A stretch of 64,000 nt of DNA, taken from NCBI GenBank assembly GCA_963682025.1, contig OY821518.1:124272800-124336799 (forward strand), written 5' to 3'. Shown here piece after piece: positions 56,269 to 64,000 of the stretch. How positions within the stretch are numbered: position 1 is the stretch's first letter; every line of letters starts with the position of its first letter. The notes beneath the pieces were generated by a model. That model was not told the DNA's origin. It searched no databases and saw nothing but the letters and a program-made list of their open reading frames with translations. The stretch is from Cordilura impudica. Lineage: Eukaryota; Arthropoda; Insecta; Diptera; Scathophagidae. Position numbers and translations under genes: made by a program.

Positions 56269-57922
56269 TCTATACTAATATAATAAATAGGTAATGTGCG
56301 TTTGTTTGTTTGTTTGTTTGTTTGTAGGAGGTAATCTCCGTAACTACACATCTGATCTTCCTGAAATTTTCACAGACTCTTACTGCAGATATGGGAAGTG
56401 CTATAGGCTATAATTTTTTAAATGTTTTTGGTGGGCGTGGCACCTCCCACACAAAGTAAATTTTAATTATCATATACATATATTGAGTACTATGATAGGG
56501 AGAGCTTAGCAAATTTGTGTGAGGTCACCTATTGTTAATATTAGTAGCTACGCCGAAAATGGGCGGGATCGGATAAGTGGGCGTGGTACCTCCCATACAC
56601 GTAATAGTTCAATATTATATAACTCGAGTAATGTGATAGAGAGAGCTTTTAAAATTTTCCTGAAGTCACCTATTATTAATGTGAGTAGTCGGATGCAAAA
56701 TGGGCAGTATCGGACCAATAGGCATGGCACCTGCCATACAAAGTAAATATAAAATGACATATATCTGAAGTACTGTAATAGTGAGAGTCTTGTGACTTTG
56801 TGTGAGCCCATAAGTAATTCACTTGATTAGTTAGGCAAAAAATGGGCGTGATCGGAGTAGTGGTCGTGGCACCGCCCATACAAAGTAAATAAATGATATC
56901 ATAAACCTGCTGTTCTAAAAGAGGAAGCTTTGACACTTTGCAGGATCCTATGAGATCTTAGTATGAGTAGTCGAAAAAAAAATTGGCGGGTTCACACCAA
57001 TGGGCGTGGCACTCCCCATGCAAAGTAACTATTTAATGTCATATATCTGGAGTACTGTAATAGCTAGAGCTTTGTGGCTTTGCGTGAGCCCATAGGTTCT
57101 TTGTGTGATTAGTCGAATAAAAAAATGGGCATTATCGGAGCACTGGGAGTAGCACCGCCCATGCAAAGTAGATATCTAATATCATATAACTGGTGTACTA
57201 AAAAAGGGAAGGACTCGACATTTTGCATGAGTTCATTAGATATTAATGTGAGTAATCCAATAAAAATTGGGCGGGATGGGATTCGTTAGATATTAATGTG
57301 AGTAATCCAATAAAAATTGGGCGGGATGGGATTCGTGGGCGTGGCATCTCCGATGTAAAAAATATGAAGCACTACGAAAGCGACAGTCTTTTGTCAAGTT
57401 CATTAGTTATCAATGTGATTTGTCGTGGAAAATATATCGCCAAAATCAAAAATCGCCAAACTCAAAAATCGCGAAAAATTTAAATCGCCCAAAAAAGAGG
57501 TAATATATGTTTGTTTGTTTGTAGGAGGTAATCTCCGTAACTACACATCTGATCTTCCGGAAATTTTCACATAGTCTTACTGCGGATATGGGAGTGCTAC
57601 AGGCTTTAATTTTTTTTTAAATATTCTTAGTGGGCGTGGCACCTCCTATACAAAGTAAATTTTTAATATCATATATATGAAGTACTATGATAGAGAAAGG
57701 TTTGCAAATTCGTCTCAGGTCATCTATTATTAGTAGTCAGAAAAAAAATGGGCGGGATTAGACAAATGCGCGTGGTACCCCCACACAAACTTAATATGAA
57801 ATGTGATAAATCTGAATTACTGTATTAATGAGAGCCTTGGACTTTGCGTGAACCCTTTCAGAACGATTCGGAAGGGGGAGGGGAGGGGGAGGGTGTAGCG
57901 AAGCACACCGGGTTACATCTAG
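56269..57922 (+). mobile_element. Non-autonomous Helitron inserted in a transposase gene
   Basis: 5' end A|TCTATACTAATATAATAAA followed by (TTTG)n; 3' end GGTGTAGCGAAGCACACC hairpin, GGGTTACAT, CTAG (57919-57922)|T. 1,654 bp, no coding. Excision on paper restores a continuous frame (FIEY-TADLL), an independent proof of both ends. It contains a GGGCGTGG tandem array, an AAATCGC stretch at 57430-57490, and a second copy of its own subterminal 5' text at about 57505. Confidence 0.93.
56410..57360 (+). repeat. Tandem array, about eight 120-130-bp units with TGGGCGTGG
   Basis: Each unit has AAAATGGGCGxGATCGGAxx, GGGCGTGGCACC, CCCATACAAAGTAA, ATATCTGxAGTACTGTAATA and GAGCTTTG. A 58-bp block at 57230-57330 (ATTAATGTGAGTAATCCAAT) is exactly duplicated. 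Short ORFs here are periodic artefacts. Confidence 0.88.
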
Positions 57923-58661
57923 TACTCAATAAATTTGAAAGCTTTTTGGACATCAGATGGTTGAAACGCTCTCCAATGTGTAGATGGTTTATTTGCTAGC
58001 GCATGTACCCGTATTATGACACCATGTGTATGAAAATGTCGAAGTAAATTTTCAAAACGTTTTCTTCCACACGCATGCACAAAAAGGAAAAATGAGCGGC
58101 AAACAGGTAAGTGATAAAAAGTGAACATCAATTTATGCCTTTCAACATCTTTACCATCTCCAAGTTTGTCTTTGCACATTATTGTTGATTCGATATGGCT
58201 CAGCATAATCAAGTTCATGTTTTGATAATTCTAGATAGATGTTTCTTGCATTTTTTATTACAGCTGTCTTCCAAAATAAATTTATTTACCAATTCCTTTT
58301 CCTTGTTATCTATAGTAGACAAGTCCATTTTAAAAGAACTTTGTTCCACTTCCATTTGATCTTCAGCTTGAAATAATGATACCAACATCATCGAAAGGAT
58401 TATCATCATTCTCTCCATTTTCACCAAAATATTTTTGAAAAACCTCGCTAAATTCTTCATCGACAGACATTATTCACTAGTTTATAACGGAAAAGACCAA
58501 CAGAAACAATTACACCAACGAGATAACGAAAAAAAACTGACGAAATGTTTGTTTATCTTTAACAGCTGACTTCTCGAAATTGTGTTTTTGAGTCATAACC
58601 CACCTTTCCATAGACCGGGTCACATATATTCTAAATTCAAAAATAAGTATTGCATGTTTGA

Positions 58662-59210
58662 CAGTGTTGTACCTGTTGAAGTTATTTGAGAAATTCCAAA
58701 TCAGAGTGAAAGTACCAGTTCTCAGGCCAAACTTATGTTTTAACGTTTTTTATTTTTTTTTCCTTATTTACTTAGTTTTTCAGCTATATCTTGATGATTT
58801 CTCATTTCTTTCTTCAGCAAATAGCTTCAGCAAATCAAGTTGGACTAATCTTCAAAATATTGTAATTTTCCCCTTTTTAATACATTTTTTGAATAACATA
58901 ACATAACATATTCAGGGCGTATGATAATTATTTATTAATAGAGCAGCAGATATGTGTACGTATGAGTTATATTTTTATTATTAAACAAAACGCATACCAG
59001 TATTTATAAATCCATTTTTTACATTATTTATTTAAGCATTAGCTACAATTTTGTTGAAGAAAGAAATTTGAAATCATCAATGGTTCTTATGTTAAAGCCG
59101 AAAAATTAAGTGAACAAGCATCAAGACAAGGAAAAAATATAAAAGTTCATACAAGAAAATGCCTGAGAACGCCAAACCCTTTAGGGGTTTTATTACAAAG
59201 GCCTTGTACT
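58662..59210. mobile_element. Non-autonomous relative of the 14755-17718 element, ends decayed
   Basis: Left CAGTGTTGTACC...GAGAAATTCCAAATCAGAGT; right ...CCAAACCCTTTAGGGGTTTTATTAC, cut by the GACG repeat at 59211. Its interior (ATATTCAGGGCGTATGATAA) is the reverse of 34230-34255, so the two MITEs are the same family in opposite orientation. Confidence 0.78.
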
Positions 59211-59681
59211 TAAGTGAAGATCGGGAAGCAGCTCTATATGGGGCCAAAGGGATCATTTTTGGACTACTCATTAATGGATGTAATGAACGCATACAAACCC
59301 AATTTGAGTAAGATCTATATGATAATTTGGATCTTATGGCAATTTATGTCGATTTCATAGGGGTAATTTGTATGGGGGCTAGGTCTGAACGTGGACCGAT
59401 TCTCACCAATTTCAACAGCGTTCATCCCATGGCCGATAAAAGCTTATATACCAAATTTCATCAAAATATATTCATATTTGCGACCTGCAGTTTGATTACA
59501 AGCTTTACATGGACACACAGACGGACGGACGGACGGACGGACGGACATTGTTAAATCAACTCAGAAAGTGATTCTGATTTGATCGGTATAATTAAAGATG
59601 GGTCTAGGTCAAATATTTTTGGTTGTTACAAACAGCAGCACAAAGTCATTATACCCAAACCACATAGTGGTATAGGGTATA
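59211..59681 (+). repeat. GACG-repeat element, 5' truncated, young
   Basis: From TAAGTGAAGATCGGGAAGC with (GACG)n at about 59521-59547 to GTGGTATAGGGTATA. Close to consensus. Confidence 0.92.
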
Positions 59682-59898
59682 AATATTGCACTGATTCTTC
59701 TCAAATTGGTCAGGATCGGTCCATTTTGGGGCCTAGTCCCGATATAGATATACCATCCGATATTAACTTTTTCATATCTGCAGCCAAAAAAATTAATAGA
59801 AATCCCACTCAAATTTGGTTTATGCTTATTTTCTATATCAAGTTAGTAGGGCCTGAGAGATAGGGCCTCTAAACGCATGGTATAATTTTCTTACTTGT
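59682..59898 (-). repeat. GACG-repeat element, 5' third in inverted orientation
   Basis: Plus: ATATTGCACTGATTCTTCTC ... GCATGGTATAATTTTCTTAC. It joins the previous copy head to head; the palindrome is deleted. Confidence 0.88.
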
Positions 59899-60185
59899 TT
59901 TTTCATCGGTTATGTGGGCTTCAATTAGGATAACAATATCAAAAGAGTTGACGTAATTAAAAAAAATCATTAAATAAAATTTTATTTTTAAATCCATGAA
60001 TGTTATAGGATAGTATTTTTTAATTCATCATTTAAATTCTTCAATTCGATTACATTTTCTACATTACCAATGCTTTGACCAATATTTAAATTAATATTAA
60101 TGTTAACATGTTTAAGTTTTTTGACAATAGTTTTTTTTTTTTTTTCAAACTATTATATACAATATCAATATTAGATGCTGCATCC
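59899..60185. other. No recognised content
   Basis: AT-rich flank, no frame. Confidence 0.35.
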
Positions 60186-62317
60186 CCATAAAGTTGCTTG
60201 AGATTTCTTTCCCCGCTTTCTTTGTTGCATTCATTCCATCAAAGCGCAATTCGGCTAAACCTAATCAAAAATCTTGGTTTAACCAGACTTGCAGGGATGC
60301 AGTCAGATCCAGAGAGGAAGCATTCAGACTTTGGCGTGAAAATAAAAATTCCGTCACTGAACTGCTACGCAAACAGGCGAGAAATGAATGTGCCAAAGTA
60401 CTAAGGCGCGAAATGTTTCTTCACGATCAGCGTCTTCGTGCTAAAGTTCTTTCTGCTCCTCGGGGCAGCAAGAGCTTTTGGTCATTTGTTAAAAGAGTAA
60501 AGAATAATGCTAGTTCTGCTATCCCAACTCTTATAATGAATGACCAAATATTCACTGACCCGGTTGATAAGGCTAACCTTTTAGCTGAACTTTTTGCAAA
60601 CAATTCATTTTTGCCGGATAGCGATCAACCACTGCCCGAACTCGAAAGATTATCTTGTACTATGCCTAAAATATTCTTCCGAGCACGTGCAGTTAAAAGG
60701 GTTCTCTCGGATCTCAACATTAACAAGTCTCCGGGACCGGATGGTATACCAGCACTGGTGCTGAAACAGTGCTCTTCGATGCTAGCCAGTCCATTGGCCA
60801 ACCTTTTCAGCCTTTCGTATCGTGCGGGAGTCTTTCCCTCTTGCTGGAAGGTTGCTAATGTCCAGCCAATCCCTAAAAAGGGTGCGGCTAATAACCCTGA
60901 AAATTACCGTCCAATTACAATCTGCTCTGCGCTCTCAAAGGCGATGGAAAGCATGATCAATTTTCACCTTGTGAACTACCTAGAGGCCAACTCACTTCTT
61001 AATGATCGACAGTATGGCTTCCGTAGAAATCGTTCCACGGGAGACCTGTTAGTTCTACTTTCTGAGCGCTGGAGTCGATCCATTCGCAATTTTGGCGAAA
61101 GTGAAGTGGTTGCTCTGGATATTTCCAAGGCATTCGACCGTGTATGGCACGGTGCATTGATATTAAAGCTTATTGCATTTGGGGTCGGCAATGACTTCTC
61201 TAGATTTATATCGAGTTTTCTCAGAGACCGAACCATACGTGTTGTTATTGATGGGGTCTCATCTAATGAGTTTCAGCTTAATTCAGGGGTACCCCAAGGT
61301 ACCGTTCTTTCTCCTTCTCCTTCTCTTTTCCTTATCTTTCTGAGCGACCTTCTTGGCCAAACTTTTAACTCTATATACTCTTTCGCAGATGACAGCAGCA
61401 TTTGTCATTCATTTTCCTTTAATTGTAGGCCAAGCCCCTTGGAGGTTGGGGGCAAAAGGCGGACAATGAATGACACACTCAATCAAGACCTCTTAACAAT
61501 CTCCGAGTGGGGTAAAGCGAATAGGGTTGATTTTAATGCGCTGAAGACCCAATGTTGTATGTTGACCCATAGGGCCATGGAATCAACAATGTCATCTGTA
61601 TATATGGGTGGTATAGGTATTGAGGAATCGGATACTCTTGATGTTCTGGGCATGAGAATTCAACGTGATGTTCGTTGGAACGAGCATGTTTTTCAAGTGT
61701 CGAAAGAAGCATTCAAGTGTCTTGGTTTTCTAAAACGGTGTAGAAATTACTTCACTCCTTCTGATCTCCTTAAAATCTATACCACTTACATCCGACCGAA
61801 AATGCAATGCAACTCCCATATATGGGCAGGGGCTTCAAAGTCTATTTTGGAGCTACTGGACCGTGCGCAAAGGAGGGCGTTGGCACTCATCAATGACAGT
61901 AGGGTATCCAATTATATTGATTCATTGGAACACCGTCGGAATGTGGGTTGTGTAGCACTGTTCTATAGATATTACCATGGGAAATGTTCTTCTGAGATTA
62001 GCGAACTTATTCCAAGTGCCCGAGTTTCGGTTCACTCTACCCGCTTCTATAGTAGATCACATCCGTTTGAAGTCTATTGTCCAGTTGACCGCACAACGCA
62101 TTACAGAGAGAATTCGTTTATCAGTCGAACTAGCCGTATGTGGAATAAACCCCCGCAGAGGTCTTTCCTGACAGTTGTAATCTAATAAAATTTAAGTCAA
62201 ATATCCATAAACACTACTCCCTCTCTCCTCCTTCCCATAACCTATTTTCCTTAAATCAACACAATGCACTGCATTTGTAGGGGGCATCCCCTGAGTGTTG
62301 GTTAACAAAAAAAAAAA
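60186..62317 (+). mobile_element. 5'-truncated non-LTR retrotransposon (CR1/jockey-like)
   Basis: Contains the reverse transcriptase frame, a 120-bp 3' UTR and a short A tract at 62307-62317. The endonuclease and ORF1 are missing; AT-rich unrelated DNA begins at about 60185. GC content is higher than the surroundings, and the frame has no stops, so the insertion is recent. Confidence 0.85.
60194..62185 (+). CDS. Reverse transcriptase of a non-LTR retrotransposon, partial
   Basis: 663 open codons beginning within the protein (no ATG; the first codon is TTG, so the true start is lost with the 5' truncation). Early block PNQKSWFNQTC leads into the RT: NKSPGPDGIP (178-187), NYRPITICSALSKAMESMI (237-255), ALDISKAFDRVW (307-318, catalytic D309), GVPQGTVLSPSPSLFLIFLS (365-384), YSFADDSSI (395-403, catalytic D399-D400). 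Then the C-terminal domain, with LDVLGMRIQRDVRWNEHV, PKMQCNSHIWAG and SRTSRMWNKPPQ. No RNase H. The catalytic residues are intact. It would reverse-transcribe element RNA at a nicked target, but without endonuclease or ORF1 this copy is dead. Closest to CR1/jockey-type by motif; exact clade not determined. Confidence 0.88.
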   Translation: MLEISFPAFFVAFIPSKRNSAKPNQKSWFNQTCRDAVRSREEAFRLWRENKNSVTELLRKQARNECAKVLRREMFLHDQRLRAKVLSAPRGSKSFWSFVKRVKNNASSAIPTLIMNDQIFTDPVDKANLLAELFANNSFLPDSDQPLPELERLSCTMPKIFFRARAVKRVLSDLNINKSPGPDGIPALVLKQCSSMLASPLANLFSLSYRAGVFPSCWKVANVQPIPKKGAANNPENYRPITICSALSKAMESMINFHLVNYLEANSLLNDRQYGFRRNRSTGDLLVLLSERWSRSIRNFGESEVVALDISKAFDRVWHGALILKLIAFGVGNDFSRFISSFLRDRTIRVVIDGVSSNEFQLNSGVPQGTVLSPSPSLFLIFLSDLLGQTFNSIYSFADDSSICHSFSFNCRPSPLEVGGKRRTMNDTLNQDLLTISEWGKANRVDFNALKTQCCMLTHRAMESTMSSVYMGGIGIEESDTLDVLGMRIQRDVRWNEHVFQVSKEAFKCLGFLKRCRNYFTPSDLLKIYTTYIRPKMQCNSHIWAGASKSILELLDRAQRRALALINDSRVSNYIDSLEHRRNVGCVALFYRYYHGKCSSEISELIPSARVSVHSTRFYSRSHPFEVYCPVDRTTHYRENSFISRTSRMWNKPPQRSFLTVVI

Positions 62318-62386
62318 TAAGGTTTTTTCTTTATTCCAAAACATCCATTTGTCTCCAACTCTTATCTTGTCATTTCGAACTTATAT

Positions 62387-62605
62387 TCATTTGTTTTTAT
62401 TAACTGCTAGTATTTCTTTTCTGAGCTGCAGCATTACCTTTTTATTCTGTTGACGTTCGCTATTTAGATCCTGCTCGATATAAATAGAACTGCCTGTCAG
62501 ATTATTTGTATGCTTCAAAACTTCTTGTACCATTTTTTCAAACTTTAGTTTCGCAACAATTGTCATTTGTTTACTGGTTTCATGTAATTTTTTGTAGATT
62601 GAGGT
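62387..62605 (-). other. Open frame, possible retrotransposon ORF1 remnant
   Basis: About 72 codons on the minus strand, coiled-coil-like: KLKFEKMVQEVLKHTNNL and ERQQNKKVMLQLRKEILAV. The downstream piece NDKIRVGDKWMFWNKE after two stops is reminiscent of ORF1-type proteins of some insect non-LTR elements. Weak. A separate frame at 62608-62907 is unassigned. Confidence 0.25.
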
Positions 62606-62909
62606 CCTTAAATAATTTTAAGATTCCTTTCGAATACATTCACTACAGCTTTATAGGCCGACTTTTCCGGTTGAATGCCCACTATAGTAAGACATTTTTT
62701 TAATATTATCTTCCAGCAATAGCATTCTTCGATTTGTATTTTCTTTGGCTTCAAAACAAAATAGTCAGGAGTAACTAAAGGCACTGAAGTTGTAGCTCTC
62801 TCTGCATCAAACCATGTTAATAGGTTGCAACACCACATAAACCCCGAAGCTTCAATTCTTTCCAATGAAGATATCAGTGGTTTTCTGGAATAACCGCGTA
62901 TTCCCATTT

Positions 62910-64000
62910 TTGCCAGTTTTGAGTTAACGATGCCAAATATATTAATTTTTTAATGCTCTTTACATGTGTTCAATTTTTTTTTTTTTAAATATTGACCATT
63001 TCTGAGTCTTTTCATTAAATAACGACGTAACTTAAATGATTATTAAATTAACTTGCAGCACTAACGACGTATGTCAAGCTACATTTGATCGCTGACAAAT
63101 TATTTTCTCAGAAAACGACACATAGCGACATACGTTGTTATTAATGAAAAAAAATGCAAAATAATTTTAGATTAGTTTTCAGTTTATAACCACTTGTAAA
63201 AATTTGTGTGTTTATTTCTGTTATTTTTTGTCACTATTATTATTGACACGTTGTAATATTCTGATCCTAAGTCCCGTTAACCTTTTGTGGACGAACAAAA
63301 AATCCATTTTTCAAGCAACAACAACTTATGTCTACATGTGTGGTTACATTGGTCGTTTTCTTTTTCAAAGAAAACGACGTTTGTCGACATGAGTTGTTTT
63401 ATCTGCACACACTTTAAGTGTAATTTACATATTGTTTTTTTCGTCCTTCTCTAAGATCTGTTCCTCTGTAGATTTTTGACTCAAAATTTTATATAAAGTA
63501 TTTATTGCCAATATCTACAGGAGTGTTAAATAAAAAGCTCTAAAATCTTTATATCGAGCATATAATTTTAAATATAACGTTTTTTGGCTCCACTGAACAT
63601 TTTGATTTTATGACATACGTGGTTATTCTAGAAAACCACAGATATATAATCACATAGATTAAGAAGAACAAAACCTCAAGAGCTGGTGTCTAATATTATT
63701 TAATTTTATTTAAAAAAAATACATATTATTCGTTCATTTCAGACTAGGTGTAAGTAATATCACTAAATGTACATAAATTAATTTTAAAACAGTACGACTC
63801 TTTCTCGAAACAGGTATAGGATATCAAATGACCGATCTTGGCCACCTATAATTTTTCTAACTTGTTGTTATTTACTATGTATGATCATTCGAGAATGTAA
63901 TTTTTACATAAAAATAATTTGTTAGTATCGTAACGAAAGAAAATGTTATTTTACATGCAATGATTTATTTTTTTTTTTTTTTGCTGGGTAGTTAAACAAA
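62910..64000. other. AT-rich spacer with a recurrent GACATACGT motif
   Basis: ACGACGTATGTC (63063), GACATACGTTGTTA (63128) and GACATACGTGGTTA (63611) recur, plus a palindrome GTCGTTTTCTTT / AAAGAAAACGAC at 63353-63377. A GACG-repeat 5' remnant lies at 63812-63866 (ACCGATCTTGGCCACCTATA, TTTTTCTAACTTGTT, minus). No gene. Confidence 0.4.

Larger units (their letters stand above)
56027..58460 (-). pseudogene. Transposase N-terminal half, interrupted by a Helitron
   Basis: Frame 58460-58215 (acidic N-part with a bipartite Lys-rich end), then 58218-57919 with VCRSFFLFVHACGRKRFENL, IIRVHALANKPS and FQPSDVQKAFKFIEY. The reading frame resumes across the Helitron with no lost or gained base at TADLLALPLPRRLPKFKDY and KLPSNETKASV, then a stop where the family has Tyr, then IWAKYMPYVTEMKPANDLC and GTAAGT, a likely intron donor at about 56026. 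The family is a common uncharacterised animal transposon protein; its DDE half is absent. Non-functional. Confidence 0.8.
55795..58624 (-). mobile_element. DNA transposon with 33-bp ends and TATA duplication, cut by a Helitron
   Basis: Ends TGTGACCCGGTCTATGAAAA (left) and TGTGACCCGGTCTATGGAAA (right, reverse complement), both continuing GGTGGxTTATGA. Flanks TATA at 55791-55794 and 58625-58628. Without the 1,654-bp Helitron it is about 1.2 kb and holds only the N-terminal half of a transposase, so it was already a deletion derivative. Confidence 0.88.

Noticed and set aside
56519..56936. ORFs in both strands around 56.5-56.9 kb
   Set aside because: They lie in the GGGCGTGG tandem array of the Helitron and repeat with it.
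1..64000. tRNA or rRNA genes
   Set aside because: No cloverleaf or rRNA core seen; the tRNA-Arg match at 2870 is only a 14-base primer site.

Overview
The window is AT-rich eukaryotic DNA that looks like intergenic, repeat-dominated sequence from a higher fly (Diptera, probably a schizophoran or calyptrate). The clues are introns of 55-67 bp with GT-AG ends, an LTR retrotransposon whose primer-binding site matches the 3' end of a fly-type tRNA-Arg, mariner, hAT and pogo relics typical of insects, and many copies of a (GACG)n-bearing repeat resembling the fly mini-me/DINE-1 class. No rRNA or tRNA gene is visible. The only possible host coding sequence is one exon-like ORF at 6307-6845. The species cannot be named from the sequence.

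Layout. 1-3249: 5' half of a Ty3/gypsy-type LTR element on the minus strand (gag, a small membrane ORF in the leader, tandem repeats, tRNA-Arg primer site, LTR); pol lies off the left edge. 3750-4100: tail of a non-LTR retrotransposon. 6307-10329: exon-like ORF, GACG-repeat fragment, hAT fragment, then a rearranged transposase pseudogene of a 'LPPLHIKLG' family. 12236-12610: short Helitron. 14436-19049: nest in which a complete 2,964-bp transposon (14755-17718) sits in an hAT relic, next to a GACG repeat and a second hAT relic. 20287-23113: Helitron carrying two satellite arrays. 23640-26800: decayed non-LTR reverse transcriptase split by two other repeats. 26802-34542: foldback MITE, Helitron, GACG repeats, three mariner-type relics and a MITE related to the 14.7-kb element. 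36460-40960: tandem array split by a DDE transposon with about 590-bp inverted ends. 42349-46040: Helitron with a short-motif array, invaded by a GACG repeat and a pogo/Tigger element. 46806-55497: non-LTR tail, a dense cluster of GACG repeats, a third hAT relic and a mariner relic. 55795-58624: transposon with 4-bp TATA target duplication, itself cut by a Helitron at 56269-57922. 58662-62317: MITE, GACG repeats and a 5'-truncated non-LTR element with a 663-codon open frame. The rest is AT-rich DNA without recognised content.

The window therefore reads as a stack of nested insertions whose order can often be worked out from target-site duplications. The most intact and interesting items are the 14755-17718 element, with an open three-exon transposase gene, long inverted ends and a TTA duplication; the predicted myristoylated one-pass membrane ORF in the LTR-element leader; and the repeated association of the GACG repeat with hAT relics, twice at the same hAT position. 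Family names come from recognising motifs, not from database searches.
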